From positions 17,773,715 to 17,837,714 of the forward strand of contig JAQMRL010000012.1 in NCBI GenBank assembly GCA_035578175.1: DNA of 64,000 bases. The letters are read 5' to 3'. This DNA comes from Catonia carolina. Its lineage: Eukaryota; Arthropoda; Insecta; Hemiptera; Achilidae. Shown in pieces: positions 20,979 through 32,930 of the stretch (positions within the stretch are counted from its first letter, which is position 1; each line of letters opens with the position of its first letter). Under the pieces are notes generated by a model. The model worked only from the letters and a program-made list of their open reading frames with translations. It did no database searches and was not told the origin of the DNA. Position numbers and translations under genes: made by a program.

Positions 20979-22018
20979 TTTTTAGTTACATATTGTTTCG
21001 CATGCATATGAGATTACTGACAGCATAATGTTTTATAAATTTTCAAATTTGCGGTGATTGACTGTTTCTTACATTGTATTTTTGGTTAATTGTTGCGCTT
21101 TCGAGAATTTGTTTAACTTTATTTTTCCATTCCATATTTTAACTCTATTCTTTTTTATTTTATTCTAATGTTATTACTATTTTTACTATATTATTAATAA
21201 TACTAAACTATTATAATATACTATAATCAATTATAATATTACTATTTACACTATATTATTAAATTAACACATTTTACTTATAGACAAGTTAATTAATAAT
21301 CAAAACAAATATTGATTACCATAATGAATATGTTGGATAGTACAAGAATTCCATCTTAATTACAAATGATCTTTTAGATTCAAAGAAACCACAGTCGACT
21401 CGCCATAAAACCATAGAAAATGAAGGAGACTTTCAAGTACAGCGAAATCTTTTACACATAAAAAGCACAGAACATGAAAGTTGTTGAGATGATCCCACAT
21501 TTATCGGGAATAAACAACCAAGTAATTACTTCACAAAGTGCTATACATCGCATCGCATCCCCATCATGTTGTTTAAACCTTCTCAGAAAGCTCTTCACTT
21601 CAGTAAATGATTAAAGACGTAACATCCAGTACTGAATAAACAGAACCCATCGAATCAACAGAGCTATCTAATAATGGCTCACATAAAATATATTGATTCA
21701 GACATCCAACAAGTCCATTAAATCTTAAAATTACAAATCCATCTTGTACTCGTAGCTACGAGTTAGTTTTTGCTGTTTCAACTCTTTAATTACAAACTTA
21801 TATTATTAATGTTTGTAAAGAAACTATCCTTTTCTTCACAAATTAACTTTAATTACTTTTACTCATGTTTTTTGAAATAAGTTTAAATTTAAACTAACAA
21901 TTACCCCCGCGCTACGTGCGAGTTTATTGGTACCCTCATAGGGGTTTCAAATTTCAGCTGGGGTTGTTAGATTATATTTTTCCCTTTTTCCTCCTCCTTC
22001 TTCTTCACTACCCTGTAC
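20979..22018. other. No gene seen
   Basis: About 1 kb of AT-rich sequence with no supported feature. Confidence 0.4.
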
Positions 22019-22590
22019 AACAGATATGTTTTTAGCGATTGATCTGTGAATGTGTGTCTGTGTGCGCGCGCAAAATATCTTAAGAACGAAATATCGTACG
22101 GAATCGAAAGTTGGAACTTAAGTTAAGTAATTACCACTAGGGCCTAGACATGAACATTTTTATCAAAATTTGTCAACCAAAAGTAGTAGTAGTCTATATT
22201 GGTGCAATTTTTCAATTTTCCCAATTTTCTTAAAAACGGCCTAATACGATTTTTTTTAGTCCCCTCAGATACTAAATTATTTTATACTCTAATGGATAGG
22301 GTAAGGGATAGTGCTCTCGTGGTAAAAATTCGTTTTTTAAGATTGCGGCCTTAACATATACTTTTTACGACAAAAGTGCATAGCCTGTAATAAAAGTAAT
22401 TATAGAAAATACAAAAATCTACAGCTTTTACCTCAAAGATTTTTCTACAATGCTTATAGTTTAGCGTCAATTGGTAATTTTTTGAATTTTGCTCATCAAA
22501 ATCTGTATAAAATAAGATTTTTTAAGATTTTAGCCTTGTTACGTATTTTACAACAAAAGCTTTTATAGTAATTTAAAGTTATTGAAAATA
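22019..22590 (-). repeat. Family A fragment
   Basis: TGTTTTTAGCGATTGATC, a short GTGTGCGCGCGC site, AAGAACGAAATATCGTACG, AACATTTTTATCAAAA and CTTATAGTTTAGCGTC in minus order. A further piece (TCTACAACTTTTATTTCAAG) lies at ~22895-22935, so 22591-22860 is probably an insertion. Confidence 0.8.
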
Positions 22591-22860
22591 AAGGCCTTCG
22601 GGCCAGCCCAGTAAGTCATCTGGTAGAAATTCGCTATTATTTGTTTAGTAACACTAGTTGGGCAAGCGACTTTGTATGGTGACCAGCTGTATTGTGGCCA
22701 TTCCTGAACGAAGTCTACTGGGGGTCCATATTCAACAATTCATCCCGAATCTCGTCAAAAAATAGAGCAATATTTACAGCTCATTAAAACAGCTCGTCAA
22801 AAGCAGCAATAAATTTGGGTGGTTGTCAATAAAATATATAGTTCCCGATAACAAATAGTC
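22591..22860. other. Insertion of unknown origin in family A
   Basis: It opens with the hairpin GGCCTTCGGGCC, is less AT-rich than its surroundings, and ends in AATAAA/AATAAAA-containing sequence near 22830. I do not recognise it. Confidence 0.35.
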
Positions 22861-22946
22861 TAAAAGCTAAAAAAAATTAAAAATAAAGTAAATCTACAAC
22901 TTTTATTTCAAGCATTATTTTAACAGAGCTTAGTTTTCATTGGTTT

Positions 22947-23242
22947 TCAATTATATGACTGATGCATTTAAGAACATATGAGGTAGTGGTGTAAAAGACA
23001 CTAGTCAGAATTATCTCTACTGAGATTAACGAATTTCATTATACTGCTAGACCCTGTGGTGAATGAAGTGAAGGTGTCATTTGCAGGGTGGAAAGTAGAT
23101 GCTTCTTAGAGAGCCTGGCATGTTGGTAAGCATACATTTCCACTCAGTGAGGAAGGCAATGGTAAACCACGTCACTCCTCAATTTTACTTAGGAAAGCCT
23201 TTAGAGGTTCAAACTAGCCGTTCGGCTGATGGCCTAAACAAC
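22947..23242 (+). repeat. Family C, 5' truncated
   Basis: TCAATTATATGACTGATGC through GGCAATGGTAAACCACGTCA to CGGCTGATGGCCTAAACAAC. It joins directly to a minus family A fragment (23250-23312: GCCATGTCTGTTGAAATTC). Confidence 0.85.
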
Positions 23243-23312
23243 TATATACTAGGGCAAGTGCCATGTCTGTTGAAATTCTTGAGGAGGGGTTGTATTCTCG
23301 TGGGAAAATGAA

Positions 23313-23940
23313 CGTGGAAAACGCATCTCCGCAACTTCCAATTTCTGTTTCCTTCTCTAGATATTTGGCATTTACAAAGCTGATTTCATCTCTCACAAAA
23401 TAAATTTTTAAAAGGAACTGATAAGTTATAAATTTAACAGAGTAAAATATTTAAAGTCGTCCGTTTTTATCTTGATATTTTCTATAGTACAATTTTGCAA
23501 TCTCCTAGATGCAGTTTACGAAAATGTCAAGGGAACCGATATTACTCAAAATCCTACGCAATTTAATGGGTGCGATGAAGGACAGTACAGTTTAAGAGGG
23601 ACAGAAGAACGTGTATAATCCATGGTGGATGTAAACCTTAAACCAACAGGTATTATAAAATCTAAAATCGATTTATATTTGGTAACAAAGATATACCGGT
23701 TATCGTTTCTTCTTGTCTTTTTTTTGTTTTAAAGAAGTTTAATTAAAGTTTGGTTGGTTTACTTAAGGGAACCCTCGTCACAATGTGTAATGAATTTATA
23801 ATCAATGCCTACCTAATTACATTGTTACTCTAGAGCCTGGATCAATACACTTAATAAACCTCATTATTAGGTGGCTTGAGTAAGTTCTTCCAATCTTAAT
23901 ATGCATATCATATATTTTTCTGATTTCTGAGATAATAATA
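23313..23940. other. No gene seen
   Basis: No supported feature. Confidence 0.4.
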
Positions 23941-24047
23941 AAAATCTGGTGTGAAACAATCGCACGACTTTCTTTTGACAAATGATAAATATAAATGACC
24001 AAAAATATATCCTATAATTAATTAAGAGTAAACATTGTAATATAAAA
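23941..24047 (+). repeat. Family A 5' end only
   Basis: ATCTGGTGTGAAACAATC, then ACTTTCTTTTGAC. It is cut off by the next copy after ~105 bp, the same double-start arrangement as at 4449. Confidence 0.8.
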
Positions 24048-24920
24048 AAACTGGTATGAAACACTCACACGACTTTCTCTTGCCAATGCAAATAATGAAC
24101 CATATAATCTAACATTAGTAATAAAACGTTAGAAATAAACAAAAAACTAACCTTAAAAACCATAATCTAATTTTAATCATGAGTGAATGATGCAAAATGA
24201 AAACCAACCATAGTTAGGCTTAATAATAGGGAAAATCACTCTTTCACGCTAAACTAGGCTCTGTAGAGAAAAATACTCAAAATAAAAGTTGTTAATCTTA
24301 TAATTTTCTTTAAATTTTATTATATACACTTCTGTCGTAAAACGCATACTACGACTGAAATCTAAAAACCCCATTTTTACAGATTTTCATGAAAAAAAAA
24401 CAGAAAATCACTAATTACTGCTAAACTAAGCGTTATACAAAAAAGGTTTGCAAAAAATCTTAAAAAACCTTTTTTTTCTACGAGAGCAACAGCCTCTCCA
24501 AGAATTTTAGCTGACATGGCACCTACCCTATCTTGTAGAATGTAGAGCATAAAATGTAGTAATAAGGCGATTTAACAAAAACTCGTACGAGCTGTTTTTG
24601 AGAAAATTGCAGAAAAGTGAAAAATCACACGAACTTCTACTTCCGGTTGACCTATTTTAATGAAAATGTTTGTATCGAGTCCTCTAGTAGTAAATAACTT
24701 ATGTTTCAAGTTTCAACTTCGTACGATGTTTCGTTCTTGAGATATTTTGTTCACACTCACACACAGATACACAGACACACACAGACCAATCGCTGAAAAC
24801 ATGTTTTATTTGGGTTCAGGGGCTCTGAAAAATGTATCCGGTGAAAACTCGATTTCGAAAAATCCACTGAAAATAATGCTTTTCTTCAAATATATTCATA
24901 TAGGCAAGAGAAAGTAAAAA
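24048..24920 (+). repeat. Family A, near-complete copy
   Basis: CTGGTATGAAACACTCACAC and ACTTTCTCTTGCC at the start; GGCAAGAGAAAGTAAAAAC at the end. The CA site is short (~24750-24785). Confidence 0.9.
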
Positions 24921-26270
24921 CGAAACCTAATTTAATCATTAGTGAAAGAAGGAAAATTATTATCAAACTGTAGAAATTAGAAATAAGGAAAATAATTAAT
25001 TCACAATAGGCAAAGTTCTGGAGCAAAAAAATCCTTGAAATAATAGTTGTAGGTTTTGTAATTTGTCTGCAACTTGGACTATACACATTTTTGCCCTAAA
25101 ATGCATAGCTTATTGAGGCCACAATCTTAAAAAAAAAATGTTTACAATGGGAATTCAGTCTCCACACGATTTTCATAAGATATCGCTTACCCTATCATGT
25201 AGAGCATTGGGTCTCAAAGTGGGGGCGCGGCCACCGTGGAGGGCGCGCAAAGCTCAGTTTAAATAAATAAATGAAGTGAAATATTCTTTAATTTTTCTAA
25301 TATTGGTAATTTTTTAAAAATTTGGAATTAGTGATTATAAACGATAATGTAGGCCCTAACTTATGACAAAATCGTTATAAACGTCCAAAAAGAATACCCA
25401 TTTTGAGGGAAAATGCCTCAAAAGGTATTCCCTTTGCTACTACATGTTCTTGCACAACTGGATTTTTCAAATATCGTTTTAGATTAGATGTAACGAGAGA
25501 AATTAAAATTGCACTTCGGAACTGACTCCACGTTTCAGCAAGCTTTGTGCCGAAAAAACAGGCTCATCCATGACATTAGTAGTTTTATTTTTTGTTTTGA
25601 GTTGTATTTAGCAATGTGTACTTATTAAAAATACATGTCCTGATCTACTTGTAATTATGTTTTAAAATATTTAAACATTGAACCCATTGTCCTCAGTAGG
25701 GATAGGCTTAAACATGTAACTTAAATAAGAATTACCAGTAAAAATGTTATTAAAAAAATGGACACTTATAATAGACATATAATGGGGGCGTGGCTCACAG
25801 CTTAACCAAATAGGTGGGAGCTCAAAATGAAAAGTTTGAGAACCGCAGATGTAGAGAATAAAAAAAATTGTAAATGAGATGATTTTAAAATGAATCATAC
25901 AAGCCATTTTTGAGGAAATTGCAAAAAGTGAAAATTTTCGCAATTTATCAACTACTTTCGGTTGACCGATTTAGTAGAAAATAAAAAATATATCAAATAA
26001 GGCGAGTTTTAAAAACAACCATGAGAACGATTTTTGAAAAAAAAACGTATTTAGGTAAAACCTTCATAAATTAACTACTACTACTTTCGGTTGACCGCTT
26101 TTGAAGAAAAATGTTTGTGTCGAGTCCCCTAATAGTACCTAAATTAAGTCCCAAGTTTTAACTTCGTACGATATTCCGTTTTTGAAATATTTTGTCCCCT
26201 GAAACTCGATTTCGAAAACAACATGAAAACAATACTTTCCTTCCCTTTATAGGTGAAGAGAAAGTAAAAA
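24921..26270 (+). repeat. Family A copy split by a hAT-type insertion
   Basis: 24921-25204 carries AACCTAATTTAATCATTAG to ATCATGTAGAG. The copy resumes at 25857 with AATAAAAAAAATTG and runs through TTTCGGTTGACCG to GTGAAGAGAAAGTAAAAA. The GACCG block and its flank occur twice (25870-25975 and 25995-26110), an internal tandem duplication. Confidence 0.8.
25205..25848. mobile_element. hAT-type non-autonomous transposon (MITE)
   Basis: The left end CATTGGGTCTCAAA and the reversed right end CTGCGGTTCTCAAA match each other and the CAGNGGTTCTCAAA termini typical of hAT elements. The flanks carry an exact 8-bp duplication ATGTAGAG (25197-25204 and 25849-25856), the hAT hallmark. The 644-bp interior has no transposase frame. 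It interrupts a family A copy and so is younger than it. Confidence 0.88.
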
Positions 26271-26784
26271 TATTGTGAAAAGCGGTCATAGTATACAGAA
26301 ATCCACAGGGATTTCGAAGATTAAAAGCCAAAGTTGAGATGGGGACCAAAGTTCAATTAATAATTAAGAAAACTTTGATAAGCCAATTGGAAATGTTCGT
26401 GTAATGCTATAAATGTAAACAATTACATTGTTGTGTAAAGAGAACTTATTGTTTACAGTAACTATGTTTGTAAACTTATATTGTAAACACAGTAACTTTA
26501 GCAGTGAACTAACCTGACCAAAAGCGTACCTTGGGTACACTTATTTTATTAAAGACCGAACAGGGAACTGAATATTATGCGTCTCACCTGCTGGTCAAAA
26601 ATAACTTTTGTTAGTAAACACACAAACGCTGAACGAATTGATCTCTCTTTGTTCCGTAATTCCCTCTTACTCAGTTTATTTCCCATTCATGAAGTTCCTT
26701 TCACACGGTACTTTTTGTCGGTCATTGTTTGATAGCTATAATTTTGTATTCTAACCCTAATGTGTGTACGTCACAATCTGTTCA
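26271..26784. other. No gene seen
   Basis: AT-rich. Imperfect repeats of a GTAAACTTATATTG-like phrase occur near 26400-26500. Confidence 0.35.
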
Positions 26785-26925
26785 ATGACATGCATGAAGT
26801 GGATATTAGGTGTAGTCTTGTGAAGACTCAACCCGATCAATTCTGAGAAGTACGGTTAATTGAACCCCAGTCATCAAATTACTCCGGTAACCACTCTTTA
26901 GCATTGAAATCCGTGTAAAAGTTGT
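26785..26925 (-). repeat. SINE 'E', third copy
   Basis: Minus strand: ATGCTAAAGAGTGGTTACCG (A-box side), GGGGTTCAATTAACCGTAC (B box), then GAATTGATCGGGTTGAGTC and a body containing GCATGTCATTG. It is homologous to the pair at 5766-6076. Confidence 0.6.
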
Positions 26926-27851
26926 TAAGTTAACCTGACGTTAAACAGCTGACTCTCGACGATGATTTAACCACTAGACAAATCCGGTGGTTAGCTATGA
27001 TAAAACGATATTTTTTGGTAGTAAATAATGGAGTACCGTTATTAACCAAATATTTCGATACAACACACAATTCTTTTTTATGAGTCTGCTTTATGAAATT
27101 AAATGACGTAGTTATGATAAAACTGAAGGACAGAAAACACTGAAAATGATTGAATATTAATTTCTTGTTCCCATCGAAAATTTTCGAATTTGTATAGCGA
27201 CACTTTATCCAATATACTATATTTTGCACACACACATGTGCGCCAATTTTACGCGTATTCTTATTATTCACGGAGATTGTAAATACCCGGCCAGACAAAA
27301 TTATTTTTAGCATTCACAACCAGCTAAGAAAAATACTGAATTAATTGCACAATTAATATTATTAATGTCTTTAGAATTCAGCAAAGTAGATTTGAACGAA
27401 AAATTTATTAAAACATTGAAAAATAAACATTGGAAGATTATATATACAATAACATGGAAGTTAGAAAACAGAAAAGAATAAAAATTAAAAACTATATTTA
27501 AAAAAAATAAAATTACCCTTACATTACCGTACGTGTATTATAGTTATTATAGTTATTGATTATAGGCCTATCCTATCTTACTTAAAATGTCTGTGATGTC
27601 TCTGCCTTTGTGATTCCAATTTTTTCTTAAAAACTTGTATCGAATTATACATAAATTTAAAAGTTGTACAGAAATACAAGCTTTGTTTGATTCGGCAAAG
27701 TTTATTATTACTAGAAAGTTTATATTTCTACTGCAAAATATGTAGTAATACATATGCAGTTAGAATAATACAGTTAGTAATACATGCAGTTGTTAGAACT
27801 GAACCCTAGTCGTGCCGGATTATAGAAAGCCAGACTAAAAAGAGGCTACTG
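26926..27851. other. No gene seen
   Basis: A 127-codon minus open frame (26930-27313) has no recognisable domain and AT-rich composition. It is not supported as a gene. Confidence 0.4.
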
Positions 27852-27967
27852 GATTTTTGGTTCAGGCGACCTGAAAACGAGTATTTCCGGTGGAAACCCG
27901 ATTTCAAAAAATCGACATGAAAATAATACCTTCCCTTTAATCTCACATATAGGGCAAGAGAAAGGGA
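27852..27967 (+). repeat. Family A 3' end fragment
   Basis: GGTTCAGGCGACCTGAAAACG, TCAAAAAATCGACATGAAAA and ATATAGGGCAAGAGAAAGGG. Confidence 0.85.
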
Positions 27968-28344
27968 AAGTTAGTTACTGCAACAATTTAATAGCATTTG
28001 TGGAAAATGTGTTGGCGGTTATTAAAAATGTTTCTAGTAACTAGAGATACCCTAGCTGTTATTTCTCGTTAATTTAAGTAATTTTATAATGCAACTTTTT
28101 TTTTCTGCAGCACTAGACTATTTACCGCCACCTGAAACACCATTCATTTCTATTGAACACATATTCACCCCTTATATCTCTTTTGTCCTCAGCTCTTACA
28201 GCACCATCCGTCCACTCCTTTCTGGGTCACCTCGCTTCCTCATACTAGCAGAAACTCAAATAATTAATCTGCAGGAACGTATCATATCTATTCATTTCGG
28301 ATAGTTGTACCAGATGAGTTGTCTTTCTTGAATTATATCAATTA
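27968..28344. other. No gene seen
   Basis: A 71-codon frame at 28089-28304 has no recognisable domain. Confidence 0.35.
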
Positions 28345-28420
28345 ATAAAAAATCTCTTTCATGAGACGACGCATCTCATGGCTGGTGGCAATTTTTAAAA
28401 GACTTACCTTGACTTATCTC
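28345..28420 (-). mobile_element. Family B (Helitron-like) terminal fragment
   Basis: The reverse complement reads GGTAAGTCTTTTAAAAATTG then CCACCAGCCATGAGATGCG and CTCATGAAAGAGATTT. This is the hairpin-bearing segment of family B, as at 35565-35632. Confidence 0.6.
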
Positions 28421-29463
28421 TAACCTTACCTGTCCTCTAACGACACTATTTTGAAAGACAAGACTAATTCAATTCACAGTACAAAACAACAACTGACTCA
28501 CTAGAAAGGCGCTAACCGTTTTCATACCTGCGGTCTGATAGTTTCTTCCAATAAAAAAAACCCTTCAAACATTTCTTCTATTTGTCTGGAATGTGCTATA
28601 AAAAAAATTAAAAACAAATGTTTTTACTAGTTTCGATTTCCATGAATTCCTATTAAACATACAACATATTCATCCTTGTTCAATACACAACGCTTCATAC
28701 AATATACATTCTATTACAATGGACTATGTATTCCCTTAGCCGTTTCTAGAAAATCACTGTACAATGTTACAGAATTATTATCTGCTGTTCTACCAACGTT
28801 AAAAGTGGGCTAAAATATTTATAGTCTTGAACCAATTTGATACCCCCGTCTCTTTTTGTCTGTTGTATCCTAGCGCTCCTAAATATTAATAACTGGAAAT
28901 TCACAATAAAAAAATAATTCAACTTGTCCAAAACAACTCGGTCGCCATTTTTAACTGCCTTTCATTTTGGGCGATTTCGCCTTAGTGTTTTTGAAAACAT
29001 TAAATATTCTAAACATGCTTCATTTTTAAAATCAAAAGCAATAATGATTTTAAAAAATACCTTTCACATGAACCGATTTTTAAACACTACATACAAAATA
29101 ATAACCCGTGTGGAAGCACCTTTAGTAAAACAGATTGGCTACCTTAACTATTACGTTTAATTCACATGGGAAGGGGCATTCACAATACTGAGTGATTAAT
29201 GCTTAAATAATCAAAGGCAACTCTTGTACCTTGTCTTGCACTAATTCTAAAATGTCTACTACAGTCACTTTCGCTTATTTTGGTGAGATATCTCTATGAA
29301 TGTTAAAATCCTCTATGAACCACTCGCTCATCACTAATCCTCCTTACTTCATGATTACTTACAGAGCTGAAATTTAGAGCATTGTTCCTTAGGGGTTAAA
29401 AAGAAAAATTAAGAAATTTTACTTCAACCACTAGAGTCTAATGGAAAGAATCTCGTATTGTAA
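28421..29463. other. No gene seen
   Basis: About 1 kb, repeat-poor compared with the rest. A 78-codon plus frame (28924-29160) has no recognisable domain. Confidence 0.35.
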
Positions 29464-30768
29464 AGGGTCATCATAAAAGAAAGATGGAGTTTTGAACATG
29501 GATTATATGAAAACAAAGATACTTACAGTTGAAGTTTATTTAACGAATTTGTCACCTTAAACAGTTTTCTTTTATATAACGAATAAATTTCAATATGTGC
29601 ACTATCGGTCGTTCAGAAAATGTCCAATCGACACTCAGTTTCTGAACAAACGTTAGTTAACATTTGCGTCTGTTACGGTTGTCAATGCTTCATTAGTTCT
29701 TTCCTTTGGGTGATTTAGGTCACGAATATGTTTTTTATAAACAATATATTTTATGGACCCCTACAAGAAAAAATCGCAAGGTAAAGGTCTGGACTCCTTG
29801 GAGGTCAGAGTAAAGGTCATTTTCGGCCTATCCATCGATATGGAAATTTTTCATTTAAAGGCTGGCTGACATATGCATTTAAGTGTAGAATTCCATCTTG
29901 CTGGAAATGAATTCTATGTATGTTTTAGACTTCATCTAGCTGAGGAAATCAGTAACTGTTTAACAAATTGAGATACACAGTTCCGTTAATAGTCTTTTAA
30001 TAAAAGAAGAAAGTCCCTATTACACGATTTTTCATCATACCACACCAAACATTAACTTTTGGCGAGTCACATCGGTTCTCAAAAATCACATGTGGATTTC
30101 AGTCCCCGTGGTTTTCAATTCGTGAATTGTGTTTGTTAACACAACCATTCATATGGAATGTACCTTAGTCTGTAAAAGTTATACCATCTAAAAATCATTC
30201 GTTTCCATTAACTTTTTTAACATGGCAACAGTGAAATTGAAACGTTTTACTCCATCATTAAGTTCAATTTCCTGCAGTAGCTAAATTTTTAATGCATGTT
30301 ATTTCAATCTTTTATATAAAACTTTGTGATTTGCTGTTTTTGGAGTACCTAACTCGAAGCTTCGACGAGCGATGGACTTGTAAGGACTTCTAGTTGCAGA
30401 TTGCCTGATTAGTTCAACCGTTTCGTTTGATACTCATGGTCTGCCAGTTGATATCTTTTTGATAACCGATTCAGTTTCTTCAAATTTTTTCAACCAATAT
30501 TATTTTCCATAACCACGTCAAAATGCACGTTGAACTGAAATTACAGACTTTAATTAAGCCAACAACAAAATACTCTTTGTCTTTTCTTTATCAGTGAAGA
30601 TAGTCTGAACAGAGCAAAGGAAATATTTAAAAACTTAAGTTGAGGTTAGAACTGCTGTTACACAAACTTTTGAGTTGGAACCTATCAGAGCTGCCAATAA
30701 AACATTTCAAAATTTACCAACGTCTTGGTTTGGATTACTGCAAACCCACATTCTTTTATGATGACCCT
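29464..30768 (-). mobile_element. Degraded full-length mariner-like transposon
   Basis: Both ends carry AGGGTCATCATAAAAGAA in inverted orientation (29464-29481 and 30751-30768). The similarity extends loosely about ten bases further in. A pseudogenic transposase on the minus strand fills the interior. At ~1.3 kb it has the usual length for a one-gene mariner-superfamily element. No obvious TA duplication is preserved. Confidence 0.85.
29590..30605 (-). pseudogene. Mariner-superfamily transposase pseudogene (HTH + DDE)
   Basis: Read on the minus strand with frame changes. The N-terminal part gives TDKEKTKSILLLA, then KKFEETESVIKKISTGRP and ETVELIRQSATRSPYKSIAR, the helix-turn-helix pattern of mariner-type transposases with a DUF4817-like N-terminus. 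Further on come FTD, then SPKVNVWCGMM after a short shift, the FQQDG block, RWIGR, the PPRSPDL block, and a C-terminal CRLDI-like block ending AHIEI. FTD, FQQDG and RSPDL are the usual positions of the three catalytic acidic residues. More than a dozen stops and frameshifts show it is dead. Family membership is inferred from remembered motif patterns, not a search. Confidence 0.8.
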
Positions 30769-30856
30769 GGATTTGTTCTCCTTAATGAACCCACTAGGCT
30801 TTTGAATTACTGAACATGGGCTCTTTGATTGCTTATGATAGGTTGTTTAATATTGT

Positions 30857-31017
30857 CCAATCAGAGAGGTTATATCACTGTACTACGTCAGTCCGATATC
30901 AACCAATCAAATAGTGTCTGCAGCGTTACGTCATTCTTTAGAATACTGCTTTTTGATTGGTCCGTACTCTTACCGGGCGTCACGTCGAGTGAGATTTCGA
31001 TATAAGGTCCAACCAAT
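30857..31017. promoter_or_regulatory. Cluster of CCAAT and CRE-like motifs
   Basis: CCAAT motifs occur at 30857, 30903 and 31013 on plus and at 30956 (ATTGG) on minus. ACGTCA/ACGTC half-sites occur at ~30886, 30928 and 30981. NF-Y plus CREB/ATF site clustering is typical of promoters. The block is more GC-rich than its surroundings. No transcript or gene can be shown. Confidence 0.3.
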
Positions 31018-31451
31018 GTCAACCTTTAGTTAACGGTAGGACAGAACATATGAGAGAAACTTCTACTCGAGATTTATAATATCTAGGTTGGTGTCACTTA
31101 CTAAATATGTAGTACTCTCATTGTAGAGATCTTTTGGGTACTTTTTTAAGGTAATGACTTTTTACAACTTTAGATAAAAAACTTTGATACGTAGGAGGCA
31201 ACTAAAATTTCTTTTTCAAAATATCTTGAGACGGACCACAGTCAATATCAAATTGGATAAAAACATATACCTAATTAATTCCGTTTTATAACAAGACTAG
31301 GCTACTAGTTTGCTCTAACAACATTAGTCCAAAAAGAATAAACAATGGTCTAACGAAATGATGATAAAATGACCTATATAATTTCGAAAAATTGTCTGGC
31401 TTTACTCATATTAAATTCGTCCCTGTATTTAAAGATGCATAAAATTAATTT
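31018..31451. other. No gene seen
   Basis: No supported feature. Confidence 0.35.
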
Positions 31452-31785
31452 TTCCCATAATATAAATGTAAGAGTTTTAAACTTTTTTTGCACTCAATTT
31501 GCTAGTTCCAGACTTAAAAAATATGTTCTTTTTTATCACATGGTTAGCCAATTATATGACTGAAGCACTTAAAAACAGAAGAGGTAAAGGTATAAGTGAC
31601 ACTAGTCAGCGTTATCTCTTAAAGTGAATTCGGAGGGTGGAGATTAGATGATTTTCGGAGAGACTGACATTATGATATGGTAATTATTAACTCTTTGAAA
31701 TGGTGAGTTAAACCGTTCTTGACTCGTCCATTCAGAAATTTTTTTAAAGGTTCAAACTAACCTGTCGGATGCTTACCTAAAAAAC
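31452..31785 (+). repeat. Family C, strongly diverged
   Basis: CCCATAATATAAATGTAAGA, TTTGCACTCAATTTGCTAG, GGTTAGCCAATTATATGAC, GAGGTAAAGGTATAAG and GGTTCAAACTAACC in the family order. The centre is eroded. Confidence 0.8.
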
Positions 31786-32340
31786 AAATTTCATTGCACA
31801 ACAATTTCAACAGCTCACTATTTACCTATTTTTAAGTTTACTAACAAATTGTATTTGAAATAAAGAATACTATTAGCTTACCATGCTTACGAGAATGCAT
31901 TCGTTAGCGGAACGTTAAAAAAATGCATCTGATAATATTTCATAAAATTATAATGTTCGAACAAGCGGCCTACATTAACAAACAAGCCTAACATTCTGTA
32001 AAATCACACCTATTAAGATAATAATAATTTTTCTGCTTACACTTTCGCTACTACAATAAACGAATAATGTCGTCTAATTATTTTTTTATTTATCCAATCT
32101 GTACGAGTTAGCTGTAAAAGCTTATAGTTTTATACAGTTTGCGTAAAAGATATAAGTTTTACGCATAAATTTCCCGTTAACTAACAGATCCTAAATCAAC
32201 AAGGAATAAACTTAACAAAACGTTACTTGACAAAATATTTTTGACCTAAGCTATTATTTTGTTTAACAATACTAAAATATATATGTCAAATATAACTGGT
32301 ATTCGACAAACGAATTATTAAGGATACGTGAGTAAGGCGG
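31786..32340. other. No gene seen
   Basis: AT-rich, without supported features. Confidence 0.35.
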
Positions 32341-32470
32341 GCCAAGTTGAGTATAATGCGCTTGTGACGTCAACGGCTCAGGTAATACCTGGCCAATCAG
32401 AGTCTCGTATTTTCAGCCAATGAGAAAGCCCAATTCTAACCAATCAGATGTCTTCTTTTGCAACATTTTT
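32341..32470 (+). promoter_or_regulatory. CCAAT/CRE promoter-like block
   Basis: A perfect palindromic CRE, TGACGTCA, lies at 32365-32372. Three CCAAT motifs in the same orientation follow: CCAATCAG at 32393, CCAATGAG at 32417 and CCAATCAG at 32441. About 250 bp further on, TTTTCTTTCTCTGTTACAG at 32703-32721 would be a good 3' splice site. This is the best candidate in the window for a host promoter with a non-coding first exon, but no coding exon follows. Confidence 0.35.
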
Positions 32471-32930
32471 ATCAGTTAGTTATTGCCATCTTCATAAAAT
32501 TTGCTTTGATAACTACAATATCGTCTAACCAACCTGTGTGATGTGTGAAATGCCTCTTAAGTTAACGATAAAGCCGTGCTAAGTGCCATCGTATATTCTA
32601 CTATTAGTTTAATGCACAAGTCAGTGTTGATTGTTTACGTGACTAGAGTAGATTAGGCTATTTAATGCTTAAAATAGTTACTCACTGTATTTAATTTAAA
32701 ATTTTCTTTCTCTGTTACAGGTACGTGATAACATGGTGCATTACTTGTGATCGAATTATTGTTTGAAATTGTTCTGTACGATTCAGTTCATGGGTAATGT
32801 AAAATAAGATCAATACTTCACTTTTCTTGTTTAAGTCCACACTCAAACTTAAATTTAAATGAATTGTATGGACAGGGTGATTCTAAACTGCACAATAATC
32901 TCTCGGGATCTGATTTTACAGATAAAAAAA

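Noticed and set aside
26930..27313. 127-codon minus-strand frame
   Set aside because: No recognisable domain, AT-driven composition, and one edge overlaps SINE E sequence.
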